This document shows positions 27,063-36,100 of a stretch of DNA of 64,000 nucleotides, one piece after another; position 1 is the first letter of the stretch; each line of letters opens with the position of its first letter. The position numbers were made by a program, and so were the translations under genes. The notes under the pieces are model-generated. The model was given only the letters and a program-made list of their open reading frames with translations. It ran no database searches and was not told the origin of the DNA. This stretch comes from Paraburkholderia nodosa DSM 21604. GTDB taxonomy: Bacteria > Pseudomonadota > Gammaproteobacteria > Burkholderiales > Burkholderiaceae. The DNA lies in assembly GCF_000519185.1 (NCBI RefSeq), contig NZ_JAFA01000003.1, positions 192,583 through 256,582 of the forward strand, in the 5' to 3' direction.

Positions 27063-27527
27063 GTGAGAAAAGCACGAACGATCATTGCAGCGGCGGCCTG
27101 CCTGCTGGCGTGCGCATCGGTTACGGCCTACGCGCATGGCGGCGGCAATGGCGGTGGTAGCGGAGGCGGCAACGGCGGCGGAAATGGCAATGGCGCCGCG
27201 CTGGGTGCGGGCGTGGGCGTTGGGCACGCGAGCGTCGGCCACATGGACGGCGTGTCGCTGGGCCATATGAGCCATGTGGGTTTCAGCAACACGAACAGCC
27301 ACGTTTCAGCGGACCGTGACAAGGGCCTGGCGCGAGCGGGCGACCGGGCGGGGCATCACGCACACGGCCATAGCTTGCATGCGGACGGAAGGTCGGCGAG
27401 CCATATGAGCGAGCGGGGCTTGAGCGAAACGAATAGCCATATCTCGGCCGACCGCGACAAGGGCCTTGCGCGGGCCGCGGACCGTTCGGCATTGCCGTCG
27501 CAACCGCACGTAGGCGACCCAACCTGA
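27063..27527 (+). CDS. Gly/His-rich secreted protein with a duplicated motif
   Basis: A 154-residue protein starting at GTG (27063), preceded by GGGGAGA. A signal peptide (VRKARTIIAAAACLLACASV, cleavage after AYA) leads to a Gly/Asn run and then a His-rich region. A unit of about 29 residues is repeated: HMSHVGFSNTNSHVSADRDK and HMSERGLSETNSHISADRDK, each followed by GLARA and an acidic-basic DR pair. No known domain. His-rich stretches may bind metal. The neighbouring Tad locus points the other way. The product is presumably periplasmic or exported; its function is unknown. Confidence 0.7.
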   Translation: MRKARTIIAAAACLLACASVTAYAHGGGNGGGSGGGNGGGNGNGAALGAGVGVGHASVGHMDGVSLGHMSHVGFSNTNSHVSADRDKGLARAGDRAGHHAHGHSLHADGRSASHMSERGLSETNSHISADRDKGLARAADRSALPSQPHVGDPT

Positions 27528-27573
27528 ACGAGAGCGCCTCAAGGAAGGACGAAGGCGCGCAGCAAAACAAAAA

Positions 27574-27604
27574 AGCCGCGGACCAAATCGATCCGCGGCT
27601 TTTT
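27574..27604. terminator. Bidirectional terminator between the Gly/His-rich gene and pcaF
   Basis: A 9-bp stem (AGCCGCGGA/TCCGCGGCT) with runs of A before and TTTTT after, placed between two converging genes (stop codons at 27527 and 27625). It fits intrinsic termination in both directions. Confidence 0.85.
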
Positions 27605-27624
27605 CAATTCAGGGCGATCAAAAA

Positions 27625-28827
27625 TCAGACACGCTCGATCGCGATCGCAATCCCCTGCCCCACGCCGATACACATCGTGCAAAGCGCGAAGCGACCTTGC
27701 GTGCGATGGAGCTGATACGTGGCGGTCGTCACGAGCCGCGCGCCGCTCATCCCGAGCGGATGCCCAAGTGCAATCGCCCCGCCGTTAGGGTTGACGCGAG
27801 GATCGTCATCCGCGACGCCGAGCATGCGCAGCACGGCGAGCCCTTGCGATGCAAAAGCTTCGTTCAACTCGATAACATCGAACTGGTCGATGGTCATGTT
27901 CAGACGCGCGAGGAGCTTCTGCGTAGCGGGCCCGGGACCAATGCCCATCACGCGCGGCGCGACGCCAGCCGTCGCGATACCGAGCACGCGCGCACGCGGC
28001 ACGAGCCCGAAACGCTTCGCGTTCTCCTCGTTGGCGAGGAGCAGCGCGCAAGCTCCATCGTTCACGCCCGAAGCATTGCCAGCCGTCACCGAGCCATCCG
28101 GGCGCACGACGCCCTTGAGCTTGGCCAGCGCTTCGATGCTCGTTTCACGCGGATGCTCGTCGCGCGAGAAAACAATCGGATCGCCCTTCTTCTGCGCAAT
28201 CGTCACCGCGACGATCTCCTGCGCAAGCGTCCCGTCCGCCTGGGCGCGAGCCGCCTTCTGCTGGCTGCGAACCGCGAACGCATCTTGATCGGCGCGGCTC
28301 ACGTTGTAATCGACGGCGACGTTTTCGCCCGTTTCCGGCATCGAATCCACGCCGTACTGCTGCTTCATCAGCGGATTGACGAAGCGCCAGCCAATCGTCG
28401 TGTCGTAGATCGCGGCGTCGCGAGCGAAGGCGCTCGCCGACTTGCCCATGACGAACGGCGCGCGGCTCATGCTTTCCACGCCGCCCGCAATCATCAGCCC
28501 GGTTTCACCCGACTTGAGCGCGCGCGCGGCAATGCCCACGGCGTCCATGCCGGAGCCGCACAGGCGGTTCACCGTCGAGCCCGGCACGGCCTGCGGCAAG
28601 CCCGCCAGCAGCGACGACATGCGCGCGACGTTACGGTTGTCCTCGCCCGCCTGGTTCGCGCAGCCGTAGATGACGTCGTCGATCGCCGTCCAGTCCACGT
28701 CCTTGTTGCGCTCCATGAGCGCTTTGAGCGGAACGGCGCCGAGGTCGTCGGCGCGAACCTGGGCCAGGGCGCCCGCGTAGCGGCCAATAGGCGTGCGAAC
28801 CGCGTCGCAGATGAATGCTTCCGTCAT
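27625..28827 (-). CDS. pcaF: 3-oxoadipyl-CoA thiolase
   Basis: PcaF cleaves 3-oxoadipyl-CoA to succinyl-CoA and acetyl-CoA, the last step of the beta-ketoadipate pathway for protocatechuate and catechol. The 400-residue protein is a thiolase with the acyl-accepting Cys90 (VNRLCGSGMDAV), the His in GGAIALGHPLG and the second Cys in CTMCIGVGQG. The wording CTMCIGVGQGIA and the length match PcaF more than acetoacetyl-CoA thiolases. The ATG at 28827 follows AAGGAGA. The other pca genes are not here, but PcaR-like sites lie upstream and a PcaR-like regulator is about 5 kb away. Confidence 0.92.
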   Translation of the reverse strand: MTEAFICDAVRTPIGRYAGALAQVRADDLGAVPLKALMERNKDVDWTAIDDVIYGCANQAGEDNRNVARMSSLLAGLPQAVPGSTVNRLCGSGMDAVGIAARALKSGETGLMIAGGVESMSRAPFVMGKSASAFARDAAIYDTTIGWRFVNPLMKQQYGVDSMPETGENVAVDYNVSRADQDAFAVRSQQKAARAQADGTLAQEIVAVTIAQKKGDPIVFSRDEHPRETSIEALAKLKGVVRPDGSVTAGNASGVNDGACALLLANEENAKRFGLVPRARVLGIATAGVAPRVMGIGPGPATQKLLARLNMTIDQFDVIELNEAFASQGLAVLRMLGVADDDPRVNPNGGAIALGHPLGMSGARLVTTATYQLHRTQGRFALCTMCIGVGQGIAIAIERV

Positions 28828-28932
28828 GTGAGTCTCCTTTCGATCGCAGGCACTTGATGCGATCCCATGCAAAGATGATTGAGATTGACGGACTGCGCGG
28901 GCGAAAATGGGAGCTCGAACGCGCACGTCCTC

Positions 28933-28975
28933 GTGCGATTTGTTCGACTGTCGAACCGATGATCGTTAATCGAAC
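28933..28975. promoter_or_regulatory. Cluster of PcaR-like operator sites upstream of pcaF
   Basis: Three adjacent sites resemble the 15-bp PcaR site GTTCGATAATCGCAC known from Pseudomonas putida. They are GTTCGACTGTCGAAC (28942-28956, palindromic), GATCGTTAATCGAAC (28961-28975, reverse of GTTCGATTAACGATC), and an overlapping GTGCGATTTGTTCGAC (28933-28948), whose reverse ends in AATCGCAC. They lie about 105-150 bp upstream of the pcaF start, suited to IclR/PcaR control. Confidence 0.6.
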
Positions 28976-29040
28976 AATTTGATGGCCATAATAGGCGTGT
29001 CCCGGGATGGGTGTCAAGCACGTGGACCTGGCTCCAAAAA

Positions 29041-29076
29041 CGAAAAAGCCGCACAGGACGGGTGCCTGTGCGGCTT
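29041..29076 (-). terminator. Terminator of cyoABCD
   Basis: A 12-bp perfect stem (AAGCCGCACAGG/CCTGTGCGGCTT) with a 7-base loop, followed on the minus strand by a T-run. It lies 46 bp after the cyoD stop and ends the oxidase operon before pcaF. Confidence 0.85.
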
Positions 29077-29121
29077 CGCAAGTTCAGGCGGGCGCGAGGC
29101 GCCAGCCCGTGAGGCAAACGC

Positions 29122-29442
29122 TTAACGCGACATCATGAGTGCGCCGACGTTGTGCATGACCCAGATGGTGCCGAAGATCAGGAACGCGGCGGCCAGCACC
29201 GTGTACGCGAGCGACAGCACGTTCCAGCCCTGCCCCGGTGACGTGTTCAGATGCAGGAAGAACACGAGGTGCACGACCACCTGCACGAAGGCAAGCACCG
29301 CGATCACGATCATGGCCGTGGTGGCATCGAGCGTGCCGTGCAGGACAATGCCGAATGCGCCCGCGGTAAGCAGCACCGAAAGAATGAAGCCCGCCACATA
29401 GCTGCCGAGGCTGCCGTGCGACTCTGCATGAGATTGAGCCAT
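29122..29442 (-). CDS. cyoD: Cytochrome bo3 ubiquinol oxidase subunit IV
   Basis: The 106-residue small subunit of the bo3 oxidase. It has three hydrophobic helices (YVAGFILSVLLTAGAFG, MIVIAVLAFVQVVVHL, VLAAAFLIFGTIWVMHN) and the family motif HLVFFLHLNTS. CyoD helps assemble subunit I and its copper. It is the last gene of cyoABCD, directly abutting cyoC. No cyoE (heme O synthase) follows; it must be elsewhere. Confidence 0.95.
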   Translation of the reverse strand: MAQSHAESHGSLGSYVAGFILSVLLTAGAFGIVLHGTLDATTAMIVIAVLAFVQVVVHLVFFLHLNTSPGQGWNVLSLAYTVLAAAFLIFGTIWVMHNVGALMMSR

Positions 29443-30054
29443 TTAGAGCACGCTCCCCAGATAGACAAAAGAAAACACGCAGATCCACACCACGTCGAGA
29501 AAGTGCCAGAAGAGGCTCAGGCACGTGAGGCGGCGGATCTCCTGCTCGCCCAGCTGCCGCGCGCGAACCACCTGGATCATCATCACGAGCATCCACATCA
29601 GGCCGAAGAACACGTGCAGGCCGTGCGTGGCGACAAGCGTGAAGAACGACGAAAGGAACGCGCTGCGCTGCGGGCCCGCGCCTTCTGCGATCAGGTGCGA
29701 AAATTCGCGCAGTTCGAGCACGAGGAACGACGCGCCCAGAATGAAGGTGACGGCGAGCCAGCCGAGCACCATGCCGTTCTTGCGCTGGTGCGCGCCGATC
29801 ATCGCGAAGCCGTACGTGATGCTCGAAAGCAGCAGCACGGCCGTTTCGAGCGCCACGCCCGGAATGTCGAACAGGTCCTTGCCCGTGGGGCCGCCCGCGA
29901 ACTGGTGGCCCAGCACGCCGAACGTGGCGAACAGCGCCGCGAACAGCAGGCAGTCAGTCATCAGGTAGACCCAAAAGCCGAATACCGAGTGCGACTGTGG
30001 GTGATCGTGGTGAGCGAGTTCGGCAAAGGTTGCCGCATTGGTTTTCTGTGACAT
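29443..30054 (-). CDS. cyoC: Cytochrome bo3 ubiquinol oxidase subunit III
   Basis: A 203-residue subunit III with five hydrophobic helices. Hallmarks include FGFWVYLMTDCLLFAALFAT, TFILGASFLVLELREF with the conserved Glu, THGLHVFFGLMWM and LFWHFLDVVWICVFSFVYL. It stabilises subunit I. Its ATG overlaps the cyoB stop by 1 nt (TGATG). Confidence 0.95.
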   Translation of the reverse strand: MSQKTNAATFAELAHHDHPQSHSVFGFWVYLMTDCLLFAALFATFGVLGHQFAGGPTGKDLFDIPGVALETAVLLLSSITYGFAMIGAHQRKNGMVLGWLAVTFILGASFLVLELREFSHLIAEGAGPQRSAFLSSFFTLVATHGLHVFFGLMWMLVMMIQVVRARQLGEQEIRRLTCLSLFWHFLDVVWICVFSFVYLGSVL

Positions 30055-32063
30055 CAGACTGCCTCCTCGGCGACCAGGTCACGCTTGGGCACGGCGGCGC
30101 CGGTGCCAAAGCGGCGTTCTTCGATCTCGCGGACCTTCGCGGCCGGAATGTAATAACCGTCGTTGTTGCCGAAGCTCTTGAGGATGACCGTCAGCGCGAC
30201 GCCAACGAACCCGAGCACCGCAAGCCACGTGATGTGCCACACTGCCGCGAAACCCAGCACGAGGCTGAAGATGCCGATGAAGAAGCCCGCCGACGTGTTC
30301 GACGGCATGTGGATGTCGCTATATTTCGCGACGAGCCCCGGACCGCGGCCCGCTTCCTTCATGTGTGCGAAGGCGTCGATGTCGTCCACGTGCGGAATGA
30401 CCGCGAAGTTATAGACCGCCGGCGGCGACGACGTTGCCCATTCGAGCGTGCGGCCGTCCCACGGGTCGCCCGTCACGTCCTTGCATTCGGCCTTGTTGCG
30501 GTTGACGAAGGCCATGACCCAGAGCAGGACCTGGAACACGATGCCGAGCGCGATGATCGCTGAGCCGATCGCGGCGACGATGAAGTACGGATGCCATTCG
30601 GGCACGTCGTAGTGGTTGGTGCGGCGCGTTGCGCCCATGAAACCGAGCACGTAGAGGGGCACGAAGGCCACGTAGAAGCCGACGAACCAGCACCAGAACG
30701 ACGCCTTGCCGAGCTTTTCGCTGGGCTTCAGACCGAACACCTTCGGGAACCAGTACTGCAGGCCCGCGAGGTAACCGAACACCACGCCGCCGATAATCGC
30801 GTTGTGGAAGTGAGCGATCAGGAAGAGCGAGTTGTGGAGCACGAAGTCCGCACCCGGAATCGCGAGCATCACGCCGGTCATGCCGGCGATCGAGAACGTC
30901 ACCATGAAGCCGATGGTCCAGAGCACGGGCGCGGTGAAGTGCACACGGCCGCGATACATCGTGAACAGCCAGTTGAAGATCTTCACGCCGGTGGGAATGG
31001 CGATGATCATCGTCGCGATACCGAAGAACGCGTTGACGTCCGCGCCCGAACCCATCGTGAAGAAGTGGTGCGCCCACACGAGGAACGCCAGCACCATGAT
31101 CGCGCACGAGGCGTACACCATCGTCTTGTAGCCGAACAGCGGCTTCTTGCAGAACGTGGCCATCACCTCCGAATAGATGCCGAACGCAGGCAGCACGAGG
31201 ATGTACACCTCGGGGTGGCCCCACGCCCAGATCAGGTTCAGATACAGCATGGCGTTGCCGCCAAGCTCGTTCGTGAAGAAGTGCGTGCCGACGTAGCGGT
31301 CGAGGCCGAGCAGCGCCACCGCGATCGTGAGGATCGGGAACGTGGCCATGATGAGCACGTTCGAGCACAGCGCCGTCCACGTGAACACGGGCATCTTCAT
31401 GAGCGTCATGCCGGGCGCGCGCATCTTGATGATCGTGACGAAGAAGTTCACGGCCGTGATCAACGTGCCGACACCGGAGAGCTGGACCGACCAGATGTAG
31501 TAGTCCACCCCCACGTCTGGACTGAACTGCAATTCGGAGAGCGGCGGATACGCGAGCCAGCCCACCTTCGCAAACTCGCCGATCACGAGCGAGAGGTTGA
31601 TGAGGATCGCGCTGATCGCCGTCATCCAGAACGAAAGCGAGTTCAGGAACGGGAACGCCACGTCGCGCGCGCCGATCTGCAGGGGCACGACGAGGTTGAA
31701 GAAACCGACCATGAGCGCCATCGCCATGAAGAAGATCATGATGACGCCGTGCGCGGTGAAGATCTGGTCGAAGTGATGTGGCGGCAGGTAGCCGGGCGAA
31801 TCGAACGCCATGGCCTGCTGGATACGCATCATGACCGCGTCGGCGAAGCCGCGCACGAGCATGAGCACCGCCACGATCATGTACATCACGCCGATGCGTT
31901 TGTGGTCCACACTCGTGAGCCACTCGGTCCAGATGTACTTCCACTTGCCGGTCACGGTGACGAGACCGAGCACGCCGACGACGATCAGCGCCATGAACGC
32001 CGCCGCGCCCATAATGATGGGCTGATCGAACGGGATCGCCTCTAATGTGAGTTTTCCGAACAT
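30054..32063 (-). CDS. cyoB: Cytochrome bo3 ubiquinol oxidase subunit I
   Basis: A 669-residue heme-copper oxidase core that oxidises ubiquinol, reduces O2 to water and pumps protons. Heme-copper features are clear: [14 protein letters not shown] with the low-spin heme His, [15 protein letters not shown] with the CuB His and the cross-linked Tyr, [10 protein letters not shown] with the two further CuB His, and HFHNAIIGG with the high-spin heme His. The extended C-terminus is like CyoB of E. coli. It starts 5 bp after cyoA. Confidence 0.97.
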   Translation of the reverse strand: MFGKLTLEAIPFDQPIIMGAAAFMALIVVGVLGLVTVTGKWKYIWTEWLTSVDHKRIGVMYMIVAVLMLVRGFADAVMMRIQQAMAFDSPGYLPPHHFDQIFTAHGVIMIFFMAMALMVGFFNLVVPLQIGARDVAFPFLNSLSFWMTAISAILINLSLVIGEFAKVGWLAYPPLSELQFSPDVGVDYYIWSVQLSGVGTLITAVNFFVTIIKMRAPGMTLMKMPVFTWTALCSNVLIMATFPILTIAVALLGLDRYVGTHFFTNELGGNAMLYLNLIWAWGHPEVYILVLPAFGIYSEVMATFCKKPLFGYKTMVYASCAIMVLAFLVWAHHFFTMGSGADVNAFFGIATMIIAIPTGVKIFNWLFTMYRGRVHFTAPVLWTIGFMVTFSIAGMTGVMLAIPGADFVLHNSLFLIAHFHNAIIGGVVFGYLAGLQYWFPKVFGLKPSEKLGKASFWCWFVGFYVAFVPLYVLGFMGATRRTNHYDVPEWHPYFIVAAIGSAIIALGIVFQVLLWVMAFVNRNKAECKDVTGDPWDGRTLEWATSSPPAVYNFAVIPHVDDIDAFAHMKEAGRGPGLVAKYSDIHMPSNTSAGFFIGIFSLVLGFAAVWHITWLAVLGFVGVALTVILKSFGNNDGYYIPAAKVREIEERRFGTGAAVPKRDLVAEEAV

Positions 32064-32068
32064 GCTGC

Positions 32069-32962
32069 TTACCCCTTGGTCACGCAGGACGGGTCGAAAT
32101 TCGTGACGTGCCCGTTGTTGTACTTCGCGATGATGTTATTGAAGAGCTTCGGGTCGACGGTCGAGAAGTACTGCACCGGCGCTTTCTCCTGCGGCTTCGC
32201 AACCGTGGCGTACTCGTCCATCGAAAGCTGGGTGGACGACGTCTTCACCTTCTGCACCCACGCGTCGAAGTCCTGCTGGCTCGTGGCGAGCGTGCGGAAC
32301 TTCATGTCCGAGAAACCCTTGCCACTGTAGTTGGACGAGAGCCCGTCGAAATCGCCCGCTTCGTCGGCGATCAGGTGCAGACGCGTTTGCATGCCCGCCA
32401 TGGCGTAGACCTGGGTGCCCAGCTGCGGGATGAAGAATGAGTTCATCACCGAGTCCGACGTGATGCGGAAGTTGACCGGCGTGCCCACCGGCACGGCGAG
32501 CTGGTTCACCGAGGCAATGCCGAGGTCGGGGTAGATGAAGAGCCACTTCCAGTCGAGCGCGACGACCTCGACGTTGATGGGCTTCACGCTCGACTCCAGC
32601 GGCTTGTACGGGTCGAGTTCGTGCGAGGTGCGCCACGTGAGGATGGCGAGGAACAGGATGATTGCGGCCGGAATGGCCCAGACCACCACTTCGATCGCCG
32701 TGGAGTGAGCCCACTTCGGCGCGTAGGTCGCGTTGCGGTTCGAGGCGCGATAGCGCCACGCGAACAGGAGTGTCAGGATGATGACGGGCACCACGACCAG
32801 CAGCATGGCCCATGTGGCCGTGAGGATGAGCGACTTCTCGGCCGCGCCCACGCTGCCCTTCGGGTCCAGCACGGCGAAATTGCCGCTGCACCCCGCAAGA
32901 GAAACGAGCAGCCCGCTGCCGAGGGGGATTAACCACCTTTTAAAGGCTTTTCTGTCTTTCAT
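32069..32962 (-). CDS. cyoA: Cytochrome bo3 ubiquinol oxidase subunit II
   Basis: A 297-residue subunit II. The signal sequence ends in a lipobox, SLAGC, with Cys25 as in E. coli CyoA, and two membrane segments follow ([23 protein letters not shown] and an Ile/Leu-rich second one). The periplasmic cupredoxin domain lacks the CuA ligands, which marks a quinol oxidase ([35 protein letters not shown]). I chose the ATG at 32962; the frame is open for 23 codons more. It is the first gene of cyoABCD. Confidence 0.95.
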   Translation of the reverse strand: MKDRKAFKRWLIPLGSGLLVSLAGCSGNFAVLDPKGSVGAAEKSLILTATWAMLLVVVPVIILTLLFAWRYRASNRNATYAPKWAHSTAIEVVVWAIPAAIILFLAILTWRTSHELDPYKPLESSVKPINVEVVALDWKWLFIYPDLGIASVNQLAVPVGTPVNFRITSDSVMNSFFIPQLGTQVYAMAGMQTRLHLIADEAGDFDGLSSNYSGKGFSDMKFRTLATSQQDFDAWVQKVKTSSTQLSMDEYATVAKPQEKAPVQYFSTVDPKLFNNIIAKYNNGHVTNFDPSCVTKG

Positions 32963-33618
32963 GTTTGCCTGTTCTTCCGTTGTCCACCAAAACTCGTAAC
33001 ACCCAACACATTTGCATCGCAAATTCGCCACGCAAAATGCACCCGTATCGTATTCAGCGCGATTCTACGGAAAGCAACAATCTCAAAATTTGATCTTTGC
33101 TAAGTATTAGCTAGCGGGACAAAGCTCGCCCAGGCAAGCGCGACGGAAAGCCGCAATTATCTTTCCAATAGCTTTCATCAAGAAAACGCTCATTGCACGG
33201 AGGTTTCAGCGTGAAGGCCTACACGCGCTCAAGCAAGAAAGAGGACCAACGACGCGCACGTCCCAATCGAAGAATGATCAGAAAATTTTCCAATTCATTC
33301 GAATTTAGACATTATTTTTATCTCGCTTTAATCTCAGGCCAAGCCGGTATTCAGATCTAAATGATCAATTCGCGCGTCAATCATTTTTCGCACCGAAATT
33401 AATTGACCGGAATCAAATAGCTGAATGTCAAATGATCTGACGTGCGCATTTGACGCATGTCATGCCACGCCGCACTATCGATGTTGACGCGGGCGCGCTG
33501 CCCCGAAAGTTTGCGCCCGCCTCGCCTTCGCCGCCTTCGCCGCTTGTTGGCGAAACCGATCGCTTGGGTTATCTTGATAGGTTCTTCAAGTGCCGCAGCA
33601 AGATCGAACGCCACGCCC
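32963..33618. other. AT-rich divergent control region between cyoA and the PcaR-like gene
   Basis: This 656-bp gap is much richer in A+T than the rest of the window, especially at 33060-33420. It must hold the cyoABCD promoter and the regulator promoter. An FNR-type site lies at 33403. I could not fix a -35/-10 pair by eye. The open frame at 33399-33620 has an Arg run and no ribosome site and looks non-coding. Confidence 0.5.
33403..33416. promoter_or_regulatory. FNR/ANR-type box
   Basis: TTGACCGGAATCAA matches the FNR/ANR consensus TTGAT-N4-ATCAA at 9 of 10 positions. It lies 441 bp upstream of cyoA and 203 bp upstream of the IclR gene. Low-oxygen repression of bo3 oxidase genes by FNR-type regulators is well known, but the distance from cyoA is long. 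Confidence 0.4.
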
Positions 33619-34443
33619 ATGAATTCTGCTTCCAGTGCCTCGCCAGACCGCTCCGCCGACCAGCAGGAGATTCCCGAAAAACCGGGCGACTCCTATGTGC
33701 AGTCGTTCGCGCGCGGGCTTTCGGTGATCCGCGCGTTCAACGCCGAGCATCCCGAGCAGACCCTCACCGACGTCGCCGCCGCCACGGGCCTCACGCGCGC
33801 CGGGGCGCGCCGCATTCTGCTCACGCTGCAGACGCTCGGCTACGTCGAAGCCGAGGGGCGGCTCTTTCGCCTCACCCCGCGCATTCTCGACCTGGGCTTC
33901 GCGTACCTCACGTCGATGCCGTTCTGGAATCTCGCCGAGCCGGTAATGGAAGAGCTGTCGCAGGAAGTGCACGAGAGCTGCTCGGCCGCCGTGCTCGACC
34001 GCACCGAAATCGTCTATGTGCTGCGCGTGCCCACGCACAAGATCATGACGATCAACCTCTCGATCGGCAGCCGCCTGCCCGCGTACTGCACCTCCATGGG
34101 GCGCGTGCTGCTGGCCTCGCTCGACGACGCCTCGCTCGACGAAACGCTCGGCTCCTCACCGCTCTATGCGCATACGGGGCGCACGGTCACCGACGTCGGC
34201 GAACTCAAGAAGATCATCGCTCAGGTGCGCCAGCAGGGCTGGGCCATCGTCGATCAGGAACTGGAAGGCGGCCTCATCTCGATCTCCGCGCCTATCCGCA
34301 ACCGGCAGGGCCGTGTGATCGCCGCGATGAACATCAGCGGCAACGCGCAGCGCACGTCGGCCAAACAGATGGTGAAGACCTTCCTCGATCCGCTTCAGCA
34401 AGCCGCGGCGCGTGTGTCCGGCATGGTCGCGCGGCGCACGTAA
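33619..34443 (+). CDS. pcaR: IclR-family regulator, PcaR/PobR type
   Basis: A 274-residue regulator. After a polar N-terminus, the IclR helix-turn-helix spans about 28-90 (SFARGLSVIRAFNAEHP, LTDVAAATGLTRAGARRILLTLQTLG, EGRLFRLTPRILDLGFAYL). The effector domain holds CSAAVLDRTEIVYVLRVP, LPAYCTSMGRVLLA and GLISISAPIRNRQG. The FARGLSVIRAF and RAGARRILLTL wording is typical of PcaR/PobR activators of protocatechuate or 4-hydroxybenzoate degradation. PcaR-like sites upstream of pcaF support pcaR. The ATG at 33619 was chosen from several in frame because family proteins start near here. A different IclR ligand is possible. Confidence 0.82.
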   Translation: MNSASSASPDRSADQQEIPEKPGDSYVQSFARGLSVIRAFNAEHPEQTLTDVAAATGLTRAGARRILLTLQTLGYVEAEGRLFRLTPRILDLGFAYLTSMPFWNLAEPVMEELSQEVHESCSAAVLDRTEIVYVLRVPTHKIMTINLSIGSRLPAYCTSMGRVLLASLDDASLDETLGSSPLYAHTGRTVTDVGELKKIIAQVRQQGWAIVDQELEGGLISISAPIRNRQGRVIAAMNISGNAQRTSAKQMVKTFLDPLQQAAARVSGMVARRT

Positions 34444-34502
34444 AGACAACTGATAGCAACCGGGTGCGACTGGGCAAACCGCCCCGGCGCGCTCGAGCCA
34501 TT

Positions 34503-35429
34503 TCAGGCAACCTCGGCAAACACCTGCACGAGCCAGTCGGCGAAAGCGCGCACGCGCAGCGACAACTGGCGGTTCTGCGGGTACAGCACCGAGACCGGCA
34601 AGGGCGGCGGCGGATGCGCCGGCAGCACGACGCACAGCTCGCCGTTGGCGAGCAGTTCGCGCACGCGGTAGCGCGGCACCTGCGCGATGCCGAGCCCCGC
34701 TAGCGCGCCGGCCGCGTAGAGTTCCGCGCCGTTGACGGCCACCGGGCCCGGCAGCGTCACGCGGGCAATGCCGTCAGCGGTCGTGAATTCAAGCGGAAGC
34801 GCGCGGCCCGTGGCAGGCGAAACATAGTTCACGGCCCGATGGCCGGGCCGGCCCGGATTGTCCGTGTGCGTACCGGCGAGCGCCTCGATCGACTCGGGGT
34901 CGCCGTGCCGTTCCAGATACGCGGGGCTCGCGCAGGTCACCTGCTCCAGCAGCGCCACACGCCGCGCGATCATCGAGGAGTCGGTCAGCTCGCCCGCGCG
35001 CAGCACGCAATCCACGCCCTCGCGCACGAGATCGACGAAGTGGTCGCCCGAGCCGATGAAGAGCTCGACGCGCGGATAGCGCGCGAGAAAGTCGGGCAGG
35101 CGCGGCATCACGAAATACTGCGTGAGCGTGCCCTGCATGTTCACGCGCAAGCGCCCCTGCGGATCGGTGTCGCGAAACGCCTCCTCGGTTTCCTCGAGGT
35201 CGGCGAGCAACCGCATGCAGCGCTGGTAGTAGGCGTCGCCGTCGAGCGTCGGCTTGACCTGGCGCGTGGTGCGTTCGAGCAGACGCACGCCGAGGCGCGC
35301 TTCGAGACGCTTGATCGAGTTGGTGACCGTCGCGCGCGGCAGGTTCAGATCCTCGGCCGCCTGTGTGAAGCTGCGGCGGTCGACGATGCGCGTGAAAATC
35401 TGCATCTCCTGGAAACGGTCCAAGGGCAT
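34503..35429 (-). CDS. LysR-family transcriptional regulator
   Basis: A 308-residue LysR regulator of the CrgA/DmlR-like subgroup. The helix-turn-helix is at residues 1-60 (MPLDRFQEMQIFTRIVDRRS, PRATVTNSIKRLEARLG), and the effector domain follows with FIGSGDHFVDLVREGVDC, RAGELTDSSM and the C-terminal LYPQNRQLSLRVRAFADW. I chose the ATG at 35429, which begins the family N-terminus. It overlaps nothing and is convergent with the IclR gene (59-bp gap). No divergent target is evident; phnN ends 119 bp upstream, transcribed the same way. Confidence 0.88.
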   Translation of the reverse strand: MPLDRFQEMQIFTRIVDRRSFTQAAEDLNLPRATVTNSIKRLEARLGVRLLERTTRQVKPTLDGDAYYQRCMRLLADLEETEEAFRDTDPQGRLRVNMQGTLTQYFVMPRLPDFLARYPRVELFIGSGDHFVDLVREGVDCVLRAGELTDSSMIARRVALLEQVTCASPAYLERHGDPESIEALAGTHTDNPGRPGHRAVNYVSPATGRALPLEFTTADGIARVTLPGPVAVNGAELYAAGALAGLGIAQVPRYRVRELLANGELCVVLPAHPPPPLPVSVLYPQNRQLSLRVRAFADWLVQVFAEVA

Positions 35430-35548
35430 TCTCGTTGAGTTCTCGGGTCGCCTGCATCTTCTCATGGCAACCGCGCCCAACCAAAAATCCCCCGGCCCGT
35501 TCGAGTCTTTAAGCGGCTGTTAAGCGACGCTCAATGACGGCGCCGCGA

Positions 35549-36100
35549 CTATCCGGCCGCCACCTGCCGCACGAGCTTGACGAATGCCCCGCCCGCCTCC
35601 TCCAGGTGCCCCGAATTGTCGATGCGCGCGAACGCGACGCCCGACGGCACCTCGAACGGCGCGCGCCGCGCGAGACGCAACGCGACCTGCTCGGGCGTTT
35701 CGCGCGCCCGGGATGCGAGGCGCGCGGCCAGCACGTGCTGCGCGGCTTCGATGTGCACGAGCGTCATGCGCGGGTAGCGCTCGAACGCCTCGCCCGCGTA
35801 GGCGCGCGAACCGTTCACCACGACGGTGCAGCCAAGCGCCATCCATTGGTCGATCTCCACGCCCACGCCGTAGCGCAGCGCGTGGCTGCGCCATTGCAAT
35901 GCGAAGAGGCAGCGCTGCGAACGCGCCTCGAATTCGGCCTCGGTGAGCGCGATGTGGTTCTCGCCACCGCTGTCTTCGCGCGTGATGTAGCGATGCGCGA
36001 AGACGACGTCTTCGCCGGACAGGCGCTCGCGCGCGTAACGCAGCAGCGTGTCCTTGCCCGCGCCCGAAGGCCCCATCACGTAGATCAGGCCGCCCTTCAT
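35549..36100 (-). CDS. phnN: Ribose 1,5-bisphosphate phosphokinase
   Basis: PhnN phosphorylates ribose 1,5-bisphosphate to PRPP, the salvage step of the C-P lyase pathway. The 183-residue protein has the P-loop GPSGAGKD (10-17) and the guanylate-kinase-like fold, with RYITREDSGGENHIALTEAEF and the lid region RLASRARETPEQVALRLAR. Its ATG overlaps the upstream DUF1045 stop by 4 nt. It is the last gene of phnF-DUF1045-phnN. Confidence 0.93.
   Translation of the reverse strand: MKGGLIYVMGPSGAGKDTLLRYARERLSGEDVVFAHRYITREDSGGENHIALTEAEFEARSQRCLFALQWRSHALRYGVGVEIDQWMALGCTVVVNGSRAYAGEAFERYPRMTLVHIEAAQHVLAARLASRARETPEQVALRLARRAPFEVPSGVAFARIDNSGHLEEAGGAFVKLVRQVAAG

Noticed and set aside
33399..33620. 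A 73-codon minus-strand frame before the IclR gene
   Set aside because: It has an Arg run, no ribosome site and partly overlaps the IclR gene start; it looks like chance.
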